In this document: piece by piece, positions 26,138 through 33,856 of the stretch
Position numbering within the stretch: position 1 is the first letter of the stretch
How the letters are laid out: every line of letters starts with the position of its first letter
NCBI RefSeq assembly: GCF_900591205.1
Contig: NZ_UUPU01000064.1
Coordinates: 124,001 to 188,000 of the forward strand
DNA from: Pseudomonas viridiflava
Lineage (GTDB): Bacteria > Pseudomonadota > Gammaproteobacteria > Pseudomonadales > Pseudomonadaceae
DNA length: 64,000 nt
Direction: 5' to 3'
Made by a program: the position numbers and the translations under genes
The notes under the pieces: model-generated
Told to the model about the DNA's origin: nothing
The model's input: only the letters and a program-made list of their open reading frames with translations
Database searches by the model: none

Positions 26138-26348
26138 CAACGCAGATGTTGCTGATAACGTCATTGCTCTTAATCTCGCAGTGGCCATGGCCGCCCGACC
26201 TATTGCCAATCCAGGTCAATGTACGCTCGAGTGCGTGGACTGCGGGGATGTCATCCTAGAGGCTCGGCGGTTGGCAATGCTTGATCGCGGCTGCACGCGA
26301 TGCACTGACTGCCAGGAGCTGGCAGACCAGCGTGGGGTACGGGCATGA
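26130..26348 (+). CDS. TraR/DksA-type zinc-finger protein
   Basis: A 72-residue protein with paired cysteines C35-x2-C38 and C55-x2-C58, plus C31 and C61, the C4 zinc-finger pattern of small phage TraR/DksA proteins. True TraR binds the RNA polymerase secondary channel and mimics DksA with ppGpp; whether this one does is not known, as the N-terminal helix is short. It overlaps both neighbours (8 bp and ATGA). Confidence 0.7.
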   Translation: MSDNADVADNVIALNLAVAMAARPIANPGQCTLECVDCGDVILEARRLAMLDRGCTRCTDCQELADQRGVRA

Positions 26349-28567
26349 CCAATCACGAACTACTCGATGATGTGTTGGCCCAGTTGCAGGACTACGGGCT
26401 TAAACCAGAAACCCCATTGGTGATTGGTAAGCGAACGCGTTGCGAGTGCGACGGTGACAAGGCCCCGGAGAAAACGGGTTGGTATGTGATCTATGAGCAT
26501 CTGACGGGGGATGGAAAAACACTGTATTGCGGCGCGTTTGGCGATTGGCGTCAGGGTGAAAAAGGCAGCTGGCAGAAGATCAAGCCTAAGGGCGGGCGGC
26601 TAAGCGCTGAAGATCGAGCAGTGATGCGCGCCAGGGCCGAGGAGGGTCAGCGCAAGGCCGCCTTGGCTGAGCACCGAAAGCACCGCACTGCCGCCCGGCG
26701 CGCTGCTGGTATGTGGAAACACCTATCTGAAAAGGGTGGTTCGCGTTACTTGGATACCAAGCGGGTAGTCGGTATTGGTCTGCGTTACAAGGCGAAGAGC
26801 GGTACTGCTTTCGTGCCGATGCGCAATGTGAAAGGCGATATTGTCGGGCTACAGGTGTTGTACCCGGAAAAGCAGGCTGCTACGGGTCGGAACAAAACCT
26901 ACTGGCCGTACGGTTTGGCGAAGGAAGGCGCATTTCACCTGATCGGCCCAGAGCCCGAACCGGGCGATGTGATTTTGATCGCTGAGGGATACGCGACCGG
27001 CGCCAGCCTGCACATGGCGACCTCACTGACGGTGTGCATTTGCTTTGATGCCGGCAACCTGCTGCCGGTGGCACAAGCCATGCGCACAAAGTATCCCGGC
27101 CGGCAGCTGGTGTTTTGCGCAGATGATGATTGGAAGACTGTAGTGAATGGGCACCCGTATAACGCGGGGGTAATCAAGGCTGGCAATGCGTCGGTTGTGG
27201 TCGGTGGGCAGGTGGTTATGCCGGTATTCGACAACGAGCGGGAAGACGGCTGGACGGACTTTAACGACTTGCACTGTGCTGAGGGCATGGACACGGTGCG
27301 TCGCCAGGTGTTGGCGGTGGTTCGACCTTCTACCGATGAGGGGTGGCGTGAGAAGCTGCAGTACTCTGAAAAAGGAGGATTGATCGTACACCCGTTCAAC
27401 GTGGCATTGATTCTGGGTAACGATAAACGCTGGGCCGGAGTAATCGCCTGGGATTCGTTCAGTTCAAAGACGCGCAAGTTGCGCACGCCTCCGTATGGCG
27501 GGGGTAAGGGGGACTGGACCGATCTTGACGACATCCGGGTAGCACTGTGGCTTGCTGATGTTTACGGGCTACGGGTGAAAACTGCCCACGTTGTTGAGGC
27601 TGTAAGTGCGGTGGCGAATGACAACGCCTACCACCCGGTGCGTGAGTATCTAGAAAGCCTTGAGTGGGATGGCGTGCGACGCCTTGAGCGTTGGTTGCAG
27701 GATCGGCTGGGTGTTATGGATAGTTCGTACACCCGCAAGGTGGGCAAACGATGGCTGATTTCTGCGGTGGCACGCGTGTGTCGGCCTGGCTGCAAGGCTG
27801 ACTCAATGTTGATTTTGGAAGGCTCGCAGGGCGAGGGGAAATCCACCGCTGCGCGGGTATTGGGCGGCGAGTGGTTCATGGATACGTCATTTGATCTGAG
27901 CAGCAAAGACGCCTATCAGGCGATCCGGGGCAAGTGGATTGTTGAGATGGCCGAGCTGGACTCACTGAACAAGGCAGAGTCGACCAAGGCCAAGCAGTTC
28001 GTCTCATCGCCCATCGACACCTACCGCGAGAGCTATGGCCGGCGAATGCTGGATGTGCCCCGGCAGAGCGTTTTTATCGGCACGACCAACCAGGATGAGT
28101 ACCTGAAGGACGACACGGGCAACCGCCGTTACTGGCCGGTGATGTGTACAAAAGTTGATCTTGAGGGCCTGAGAGCCGACCGTGATCAACTCTGGGCCGA
28201 AGCGTTAGCCTGTTTTCGCGCAGGTGACATATGGTGGGTGGAACGCGATGAGGCTGATGTGTTTGCGGCTGAGCAGGATCAGCGTTATCAGGCTGATATG
28301 TGGGAAGACCTGGTGGTCGGCTACCTGGCCGACAAGCATATTGGAGATACGGTGACAGGCGCGCACTTGCTTGAGCATGCGCTTAACATCGACCCAAGCC
28401 ACTGGGGTAGACCCGAACAAATGCGCATCGGCAAGATTATGCATCGGATGAATTGGCCCCGGCGGCGCAAAGGTAACTGTGTGCGTGGTGTGCGCAGCTA
28501 TGAGTATGTGAAACCGCCGGAGTGGAAGCGAGGATCGGCGGTGCCCAGACAGGAGACTGCATTTTGA
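26345..28567 (+). CDS. Replication primase/helicase, Toprim plus VapE-type
   Basis: A 740-residue replication protein. The N-terminal half has a zinc-poor primase-like start and a Toprim core (ILIAEGYATGASLH, E214), and the C-terminal half is a VapE/virulence-associated-E superfamily-3-like ATPase with Walker A GSQGEGKST (493-501, K499) and a following Walker B. It probably primes and unwinds phage DNA. It starts in ATGA overlap with the zinc-finger gene. No origin repeat was found in the gene. Confidence 0.88.
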   Translation: MTNHELLDDVLAQLQDYGLKPETPLVIGKRTRCECDGDKAPEKTGWYVIYEHLTGDGKTLYCGAFGDWRQGEKGSWQKIKPKGGRLSAEDRAVMRARAEEGQRKAALAEHRKHRTAARRAAGMWKHLSEKGGSRYLDTKRVVGIGLRYKAKSGTAFVPMRNVKGDIVGLQVLYPEKQAATGRNKTYWPYGLAKEGAFHLIGPEPEPGDVILIAEGYATGASLHMATSLTVCICFDAGNLLPVAQAMRTKYPGRQLVFCADDDWKTVVNGHPYNAGVIKAGNASVVVGGQVVMPVFDNEREDGWTDFNDLHCAEGMDTVRRQVLAVVRPSTDEGWREKLQYSEKGGLIVHPFNVALILGNDKRWAGVIAWDSFSSKTRKLRTPPYGGGKGDWTDLDDIRVALWLADVYGLRVKTAHVVEAVSAVANDNAYHPVREYLESLEWDGVRRLERWLQDRLGVMDSSYTRKVGKRWLISAVARVCRPGCKADSMLILEGSQGEGKSTAARVLGGEWFMDTSFDLSSKDAYQAIRGKWIVEMAELDSLNKAESTKAKQFVSSPIDTYRESYGRRMLDVPRQSVFIGTTNQDEYLKDDTGNRRYWPVMCTKVDLEGLRADRDQLWAEALACFRAGDIWWVERDEADVFAAEQDQRYQADMWEDLVVGYLADKHIGDTVTGAHLLEHALNIDPSHWGRPEQMRIGKIMHRMNWPRRRKGNCVRGVRSYEYVKPPEWKRGSAVPRQETAF

Positions 28568-28923
28568 TTCCTGAAATGGATGAGATGTTGAAGCTGTGGG
28601 CGCTCGATATGCACGGTGGCGGCGGCCCTGACGGATCTGCCAGCAGCATGTTGGGTCAGTTGATCGATTGCCGGGGTGAATTGATTCGTGGCGCACGCGG
28701 CGGTTCAAAGATGCTGCTGCCATGGAGTGCAGACATCGAGGTGATCGTAAACAAGCACCTGTCCTGGCATCTGGCCCAAGTGGTGCAGGAGCATTACCTG
28801 AACCGTGGAAGCGTGGAACGCCAGAAATGGGCGCACTGCGGGTGTGGTCGGACGCAGTTCTATGCGCGCTTGCACTCGGCACATCTGGAAATCGCAGGCA
28901 TGTTGCTGGAGCGCGCAGCCTGA
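28564..28923 (+). CDS. Q-like late antiterminator / HTH regulator
   Basis: A 119-residue protein. Start TTG 28564 is chosen because AGGAG at 28551-28555 lies 8 nt upstream and it overlaps the primase stop. The second half reads VVQEHYLNRGSVERQKWAHCG, then FYARLHSAHLEIAGMLLE, the arrangement of phage Q-like/ArpU regulators (GS turn, then F-Y-x-x-L-x-x-A-H). Position at the end of the early right operon and before a terminated leader fits late-gene antitermination, but homology is weak. Confidence 0.55.
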   Translation: MIPEMDEMLKLWALDMHGGGGPDGSASSMLGQLIDCRGELIRGARGGSKMLLPWSADIEVIVNKHLSWHLAQVVQEHYLNRGSVERQKWAHCGCGRTQFYARLHSAHLEIAGMLLERAA

Positions 28924-29226
28924 TGGCGCCTCCCGTCCCTGTATGGCCTGCTAGTGTTTTGGCTAGTGGGCCATCTGCGCGCCGCGTGTTAATTGATGAT
29001 GGCCCACCGTCCCACCTTTTTTCAATCTTCCCGCATGTGACGCACCCGCCCACATACGCGCGCGCACACGCGCAGCGTTTATTAATTCTCCCTTTACATG
29101 GAAAAAGTAATAAATAGTAGGACGGAAGGGCGCCGCATTGATTTATCGGTGTTTCAGACGTCGCGCCTCTCTTGAGATCAGTGGGACAAGAGGGTCCATG
29201 CCTGCGGCGCTAGAGCCAGTAACGTT
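28924..29226 (+). other. Non-coding interval with hairpin and alternating Pu/Py tract
   Basis: No convincing gene. A perfect 10-bp inverted repeat (GTGGGCCATC at 28966-28975 / GATGGCCCAC at 28998-29007, 22-nt loop) is followed by a T6 run about 12 nt later and may terminate the early right transcript. Next is a 24-nt strictly alternating purine/pyrimidine tract (29051-29074), prone to Z-DNA. Both precede the P-box region. Confidence 0.6.
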
Positions 29227-29270
29227 ATATGTCCGTTGATTGCTGGTGTATTGCCGTTGATTGCAGGGTG
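29227..29270 (+). promoter_or_regulatory. PrtN P-box-like repeat array
   Basis: Tandem units ATTGctgGTgt (29239-29249), ATTGccGTtg (29250-29259) and ATTGcagggtg (29260-29270), with a weaker unit before them (29227-29238). This matches the published PrtN P box, ATTGnn(n)GTnn(n) repeated four to five times. Units recur every 10-11 bp, one helical turn. The phage encodes a PrtN-like protein at 22326-22646. Confidence 0.7.
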
Positions 29271-29284
29271 GCAGCGCTGAGCTC

Positions 29285-29313
29285 TTGCTGCCACCGGACT
29301 GGAGGGGTATAAA
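29285..29313 (+). promoter_or_regulatory. Late promoter downstream of the P box
   Basis: TTGCTG (29285-29290), 17-nt spacer, TATAAA (29308-29313): a sigma70 promoter with a strong -10. The P-box array ends 14 bp before its -35. A 7-bp inverted repeat TGGCAGC/GCTGCCA (29269-29275 and 29287-29293) overlaps the -35. Transcription would start near 29320 and meet a terminator within about 60 nt. Confidence 0.65.
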
Positions 29314-29354
29314 TCAGTCATGTTCAAAGAGGTACGCAAACAGCGATCTCACCA

Positions 29355-29383
29355 AAAAACCCGGCCTCTGCGCCGGGTTTTTT
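29355..29383 (+). terminator. Terminator of the short late leader
   Basis: AACCCGG pairs with CCGGGTT, followed by TTTT. It lies only about 60 nt after the predicted late start site, so late transcription probably needs readthrough, a design used by Q-type antiterminators. Confidence 0.75.
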
Positions 29384-29439
29384 CATTTCTCCTCAGACGT
29401 ACTACTTCGTACAGATAATTTTTCCTTTGGAACTGAGAA

Positions 29440-29739
29440 ATGGAACGAGATCAGAAGCTGTTGGTGAAAATCTTAGACGTCTGCATCAAGGACTCCGATG
29501 ACTGGAAGCTCAATTTATCGGCGAAGGATATTCGCAGCAAATTCTCCAGCGCCGAACGTGTCCATTGGTCCGGTGTAGTCGTGGATGGCCATATCGAGCT
29601 GCTTGTAGATTTGGGTTGTATCAATGTTGAAGGGGAAGCTCCGGATATACGTATCCAGCGCGTCACCAATGCGGGATATAACTATCTCGACAGAAGTAGA
29701 AGGTTGAGTTCGCGTAGCAGTGAACTACCCATCCACTAG
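29440..29739 (+). CDS. DUF2513 family protein
   Basis: A 99-residue DUF2513 protein (MERDQKLLVKILDVC at the start, then a wing reading DGHIELLVDLGCINVEG and LDRSRRL). It looks like a small winged-helix protein. Related proteins occur in prophages and near restriction genes without known function. It stands between two terminators, so may be expressed on its own. Confidence 0.75.
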   Translation: MERDQKLLVKILDVCIKDSDDWKLNLSAKDIRSKFSSAERVHWSGVVVDGHIELLVDLGCINVEGEAPDIRIQRVTNAGYNYLDRSRRLSSRSSELPIH

Positions 29740-29754
29740 ACAACAACGTTTTTG

Positions 29755-29779
29755 AGCCCTGCCTAGCGCAGGGCTTTTT
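29755..29779 (+). terminator. Intrinsic terminator
   Basis: AGCCCTGC pairs with GCAGGGCT followed by TTTT, directly after the DUF2513 gene and before the holin gene. It is another barrier in the late leader region that an antiterminator would have to pass. Confidence 0.8.
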
Positions 29780-29797
29780 CGTTTACGGAGTAGGCCA

Positions 29798-30142
29798 ATG
29801 ACGAACGAACAGCAAGCGCTGGCAGAAATGCCGATCTGGTTAGTGATCGTCCTGGCCCTGGTGGGCGGTGTGTCGGGCGAGATGTGGCGAGCGGACAAGG
29901 AAGGTACGCGTGGCTGGGCATTGATCCGCCGATTGGCCCTTCGGTCCGGCGCCTGCGTGGTGTGCGGAGTGTCGGCGATCATGCTGCTGTATGCGGCAGG
30001 CATGTCGATCTGGACGTCCGGTGCGCTGGGATGTCTCACGGCGATGGCAGGAGCAGACGTAGCGATCGGGCTGTACGAGCGCTGGGCGGCCAAGCGCCTT
30101 GGTCTGCGTGAAGCGCAAGCCAACGGTGAAGCTGGACCATAA
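29798..30142 (+). CDS. Phage holin
   Basis: A 114-residue membrane protein with three predicted helices (about 11-32, 47-68, 72-90), a short charged N-terminus and a charged C-terminal tail, fitting a phage holin. It would open the inner membrane to release the endolysin. It is unusual in lying upstream of the packaging genes, 21 kb from the endolysin and spanin genes (51768-53099). The stop is 13 bp before the next gene. Confidence 0.75.
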   Translation: MTNEQQALAEMPIWLVIVLALVGGVSGEMWRADKEGTRGWALIRRLALRSGACVVCGVSAIMLLYAAGMSIWTSGALGCLTAMAGADVAIGLYERWAAKRLGLREAQANGEAGP

Positions 30143-30155
30143 GCATCCAGGGGCA

Positions 30156-30893
30156 ATGACCATGATGCGACTTGAGATGCGTGACAACATCGACAAGATC
30201 GTTAGGGAGATGCGTGGGCTCAGCAAGTCGAAGGTGCCGATAGCCGCTGCCAAAGCGCTGACCTTCACCGCTGAACGCGTACAGGCGGCAGAGAAGGCCG
30301 AGCTGGAGCGGGTATTTGATCGGCCCACGCGCTGGACGCTCAACTCGGTCTTCAAGCGCAGTGCCACGACCAGCCGCCTGTTTGCCCGCGTGTGGATCAA
30401 GGACGAAGCAAGCTCAGGTGTGCCCGCGTCCAAGTACTTGCCGGTGCACATTGACGGTGGCAACCGACCACATAAGCGATTTGAGAAAGCGCTGATCCAC
30501 TACGGCTTGATGCCAGCGGACATGTACGCTGTCCCTGGTCGGCGCGCCAGGATGGATGGCAACGGCAACATCAGTCGCGGCCAGATCGTGCAGATCCTGT
30601 CCGCACTCGGAGCAGCTGAGCGGGTGTCGGGCTTCATGGCCAACCGCACTCAGCGCAGCCGACGCCGCAACCGCAACGCACCGGACTATTTCGTGGGTCG
30701 GCCTGGCAACGGCACCGGCCCTTTGGGTATCTGGCAGCGGATCGGCAACGGGGCACGGCCCATCTTGATCTTCGTTAAGCGCCCGACGTATCGGCGGCGC
30801 TTTGACTTCTACGGGGTAGCCAATCGCGTAGCGGAGGCCGAGTTCGAGCCGCTGTTCCGACGTGCACTGGCACGGGAGATGGAGCGAGGCTGA
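30156..30893 (+). CDS. Minor tail protein, gpZ-like (tentative)
   Basis: A 245-residue, very basic protein. Residues about 15-40 (LSKSKVPIAAAKALTFTAERVQ) match the start of lambda gpZ-type tail completion proteins. Arg-rich segments (about 165-180, RTQRSRRRNRN) suggest DNA or capsid contact. Start ATG 30156 is taken over nearby ATGs. It lies between holin and terminase, not in the tail cluster, so the call stays tentative. Confidence 0.5.
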   Translation: MTMMRLEMRDNIDKIVREMRGLSKSKVPIAAAKALTFTAERVQAAEKAELERVFDRPTRWTLNSVFKRSATTSRLFARVWIKDEASSGVPASKYLPVHIDGGNRPHKRFEKALIHYGLMPADMYAVPGRRARMDGNGNISRGQIVQILSALGAAERVSGFMANRTQRSRRRNRNAPDYFVGRPGNGTGPLGIWQRIGNGARPILIFVKRPTYRRRFDFYGVANRVAEAEFEPLFRRALAREMERG

Positions 30894-31101
30894 CCTCTTG
30901 TCGGTTCTAAGCATTTTTTCTCAAAAAACTTTGATTTTTCAATGATTTGTCGAGGGTTTGGCTTGACAGGTCGACCTGCGACCCAAAATCAATGGGTCCT
31001 TCCAGGCAGCGGGGCCATCGGGGTAATTCGAACCCCGACTTTTTTGCAGATTCAACCCGACATGGGGGGTTCCGCTTCCCTCCCAGCAACAGGACCAGAC
31101 C
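30894..31101 (+). other. Possible cos region before terminase
   Basis: The 208-bp gap directly before the small-terminase gene is where lambda-like phages keep cos. It contains the perfect 12-bp palindrome CAGGTCGACCTG (30967-30978) followed by CGACCC, resembling the symmetric cosN region of lambda in general form only. An intrinsic terminator follows at 31018. No gene is seen here. Confidence 0.35.
31018..31045 (+). terminator. Terminator upstream of terminase genes
   Basis: TCGGGGT pairs with ACCCCGA, 7-nt loop, followed by CTTTTTT. It lies 57 bp before the small-terminase start. Late transcripts from the left must pass it. Confidence 0.75.
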
Positions 31102-31596
31102 ATGCCAACCCAACATGAAATCGCCGAGCATCTGGACATGAGCGAGCGTAATGCCCGCGACGTGCTCAAGGGGCTTACTCTGGATTGGCAAACGGCAAGC
31201 ATGGACGAGATCCGAACTGCCTACATCCGCGATTTGCGCGCGAAAGCCGCTGGGCGCGGGGGCAGCCAACTTGAGGAGCTCAACAGAGCGCGGATCGATG
31301 ACCTGCAGCAGAAGTCAGCCAACGGACGGTTGGTGTATTACGAAAAACTGCGCTCATTGATCCCCTCCGGTGAGGCAGAGCGTGCGCTGTCTGACTGGGC
31401 CAGCTTCGCAAACCGGGAATACCTGGGTGGCCTTGAACGCATCATTCAGGAAATCGAGAACGTGCAGAAACTCACGGTAGATCGAACAGTGGTGGCCAAA
31501 GTTGCTGGACCTACGACCGAGCGAATTGCAGGCTACGCGCGAAAACTTGGCGCGGAGCTTGTCGGCAGCAGCGGGGAAATTCAACCCGCCGCGTGA
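31102..31596 (+). CDS. Small terminase subunit (Nu1-like)
   Basis: A 164-residue DNA-packaging protein. The N-terminal HTH (MPTQHEIAEHLDMSERNARDVL) resembles the DNA-binding domain of lambda Nu1, and the C-terminal helical part would contact the large subunit. It recognises cos-type DNA and recruits the motor. It overlaps the large-subunit gene by 95 bp. Confidence 0.82.
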   Translation: MPTQHEIAEHLDMSERNARDVLKGLTLDWQTASMDEIRTAYIRDLRAKAAGRGGSQLEELNRARIDDLQQKSANGRLVYYEKLRSLIPSGEAERALSDWASFANREYLGGLERIIQEIENVQKLTVDRTVVAKVAGPTTERIAGYARKLGAELVGSSGEIQPAA

Positions 31597-33631
31597 CATC
31601 CCGACCGCGCACTACCTGAGCACCGAGTTTTACCTGCCGGCTGAAAGCGGCGTGCTGCACGGCCTCTACGATTTCCAGTACACGCCTTACTTCCTCGGCG
31701 TTGCCGCTGCCCTGGATGATCCCCGGGTTAGCGAGGTCGACCTGATGAAAGCGGCGCAGATCGGCTGGACATGGTTCTTGATCGGCTACCTGTTCAAGTT
31801 CATCCACAACCTGCCGCGTCCGATCATGATCCTGTTCGCCAAGGAAAAAGACGGCAAAAACTTCCACGATGAAAAGCTCAAGTTCGGTGTGACGGCGAAC
31901 ACTGAGGTGGCCAAGCTGATGCCGGTCGACGTCAGCCGCACCTCGGGCAACCGTTGGGACCATAAGACCTTCCCGGGCGGGTTCCTCAAGCTGGTGGCGT
32001 CGAACTCTCCCGGCAACGTCAAGTCCACGTCCTCGGTGGGCTTGTCGGTGGTGGAAGAACCGGACGACACCAGCGATGACGTAAAGGGGCAGGGTGATGC
32101 GATCGCCCTGCTGGAGGAGCGCGGCAAACGCTACCCCGGCTCCAAGATGCTGGTGGGCGGTACGCCGGCGATCAAGGGCGCGAGCAAGACCGAAGCGCGC
32201 TTGGCCCAGACCGATTGCCGGGTGTTGCCGATCATCTGCCACGCGTGCGACAAGTCGCATGTGCTGGATTTCGCCCATATCAAGTGGCTCGACATTGAAG
32301 AGGACGCCCAGCCACACGAGATCTACGGTCGTGCGGATCCTGAGACCGCCGGCTACGGTTGCCCGCACTGTGGCGAGATTTGGGACGACTACCAGCGCAA
32401 AGAGAACATCCGCAACACGGTGTTCAACGCGATTGACGCGGGCGACCCTTATTGCGGCTGGGTGCCAACCAAGCCATTTGCCGGTCGTGCCGGTTTCATT
32501 GAGCTAAACGAACTGTACGCATGCCTGCCCGGTACCAGTCTGGCCGACATCGTGCGGGAGAAACTCAACGCCGAGCACCAGGCGTCGATTGGCAACCTGT
32601 CGTTGCTGATCAAGTTCGTCAACCAGAAACAGGGCCGTGCCTACGAGTACAAATCCGATCTGCCTGAGGCCGATAAACTGGCTGAGCGAGCGGAGGACTA
32701 CCCGGAAATGTTTGTGCCCATGGGGGGGCTGGTGATCACCGCAGGGGTCGACGTGCAGCACGATCGCCTGGCGGTGGTGATGCGGGCCTGGGGCCGAGGC
32801 GAGGAATCCTGGCTGATCTACTGGGGCGAGATCTACGGCGAGGTAGTGCTGCCTGACCAGGGCGTCTGGCTTGATCTGGAAAAGCTGCTGTTTGCGCCGA
32901 TTCCACACGCTTGCGGCGCCAAGCTGAGAGTGCTGGCTACTTCGCTGGACACCTCGGACGGCACCATCACCCAGGACGCGGCGTATGCGTTTTGCCGTAA
33001 ACATCAGCGCAACGGCGTGATGGCGATCAAGGGCGCGAGCGAGCGCGGCAACACACGCGACGATGAGCGCCGGGAAATCTTCAGCGCGCCTCGGCAAGGC
33101 GTCGACACTGACAAAGAGCAAAAGGCATCGAAGTACGGTCTGCGCCCTTACATTGTCGGTACCTCGCGGGCCAAGGATCTGTGGATTGAGGGTCGTTTGC
33201 CGTTGACCGGTGATGGCCCTGGTCGGATGCACTTTTACAAAACGGTGCGCCCGGATTATTTCCGCCAAATCACCGCCGAAGTGAAGGCGCCCAGCCGGCG
33301 ACACCACTACCGCAAGGTCTGGCAGAAAAAGGCCGGCCAACCCAACGAAGGTACCGACTGCGAGACGTACGCGTTGCATGCGGCCCGATCCCTGAAAACG
33401 CATTTGATGCGGGAGCAAGACTGGGCTGGGCTCGATGCACAGATCCGTCAGGGTGCGTTGTTTGACCCACCCGAGTCGGATCAATCCGAGGCAGAGCCCG
33501 ATTCCGAAACGGACGGGACCGGTCCGGAACCGACACCACCCGTCGAACCACCCAATCTCCCGCCATCTGGCGGGAGAGTTGTTTCTGGGCGCCGTAGTGC
33601 AATGCGCGTGCTCTCCCAACGCAGGAATTAA
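31502..33631 (+). CDS. Terminase large subunit, lambda gpA family
   Basis: Packaging motor of 709 residues of the lambda gpA family, with ATPase and cos nuclease. The deviant Walker A KAAQIGWT (83-90, lambda has KSARVGYS) is followed by a metal-binding Cys pair region (CHACDKSH, CPHCGEIW) and a nuclease Asp in AGVDVQHDR. The C-terminal 60 residues are Pro/Glu-rich. Start TTG 31502 lies inside the small-subunit gene. It implies a cos-packaging siphophage. Confidence 0.9.
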   Translation: MLDLRPSELQATRENLARSLSAAAGKFNPPRDIPTAHYLSTEFYLPAESGVLHGLYDFQYTPYFLGVAAALDDPRVSEVDLMKAAQIGWTWFLIGYLFKFIHNLPRPIMILFAKEKDGKNFHDEKLKFGVTANTEVAKLMPVDVSRTSGNRWDHKTFPGGFLKLVASNSPGNVKSTSSVGLSVVEEPDDTSDDVKGQGDAIALLEERGKRYPGSKMLVGGTPAIKGASKTEARLAQTDCRVLPIICHACDKSHVLDFAHIKWLDIEEDAQPHEIYGRADPETAGYGCPHCGEIWDDYQRKENIRNTVFNAIDAGDPYCGWVPTKPFAGRAGFIELNELYACLPGTSLADIVREKLNAEHQASIGNLSLLIKFVNQKQGRAYEYKSDLPEADKLAERAEDYPEMFVPMGGLVITAGVDVQHDRLAVVMRAWGRGEESWLIYWGEIYGEVVLPDQGVWLDLEKLLFAPIPHACGAKLRVLATSLDTSDGTITQDAAYAFCRKHQRNGVMAIKGASERGNTRDDERREIFSAPRQGVDTDKEQKASKYGLRPYIVGTSRAKDLWIEGRLPLTGDGPGRMHFYKTVRPDYFRQITAEVKAPSRRHHYRKVWQKKAGQPNEGTDCETYALHAARSLKTHLMREQDWAGLDAQIRQGALFDPPESDQSEAEPDSETDGTGPEPTPPVEPPNLPPSGGRVVSGRRSAMRVLSQRRN

Positions 33632-33634
33632 TTC

Positions 33635-33856
33635 ATGGCTATCACCCTGGAACAAGCGCAGGGCCAGCTGCAAGCCTGGCTCGATGCGAGCATGAAGGTC
33701 AGCCAAAAGCAGAGCTATCGCATCGGCACCCGGCAATTGGAATACGCCGACCTTGCCGAAATCACCAAGACGATCGACTACTGGCAACAGCAAGTTGATC
33801 GCCTGGAGAGCGGTCGCCCTCGGGGGATCGTGCTGCGTGGGATTACGCCGCGATGA
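33635..33856 (+). CDS. gpW-like head-tail joining protein
   Basis: A 73-residue protein in the position and size of lambda gpW (68 aa), starting 3 bp after terminase, with LEYADLAEITKTIDYWQQQVDRLE at about 35-58, the helical pattern of gpW/gp6-like joining proteins. It would join the tail to the portal. It overlaps the portal gene by ATGA. Confidence 0.75.
   Translation: MAITLEQAQGQLQAWLDASMKVSQKQSYRIGTRQLEYADLAEITKTIDYWQQQVDRLESGRPRGIVLRGITPR

Noticed and set aside
28205..29053. 282-aa minus-strand frame over the primase end
   Set aside because: Antisense to the VapE-type gene and the Q-like gene; Pro/His/Arg-rich mirror translation, no ribosome site.
31511..32368. 285-aa minus-strand frame over terminase
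   Set aside because: Mirror frame of the terminase large-subunit gene.
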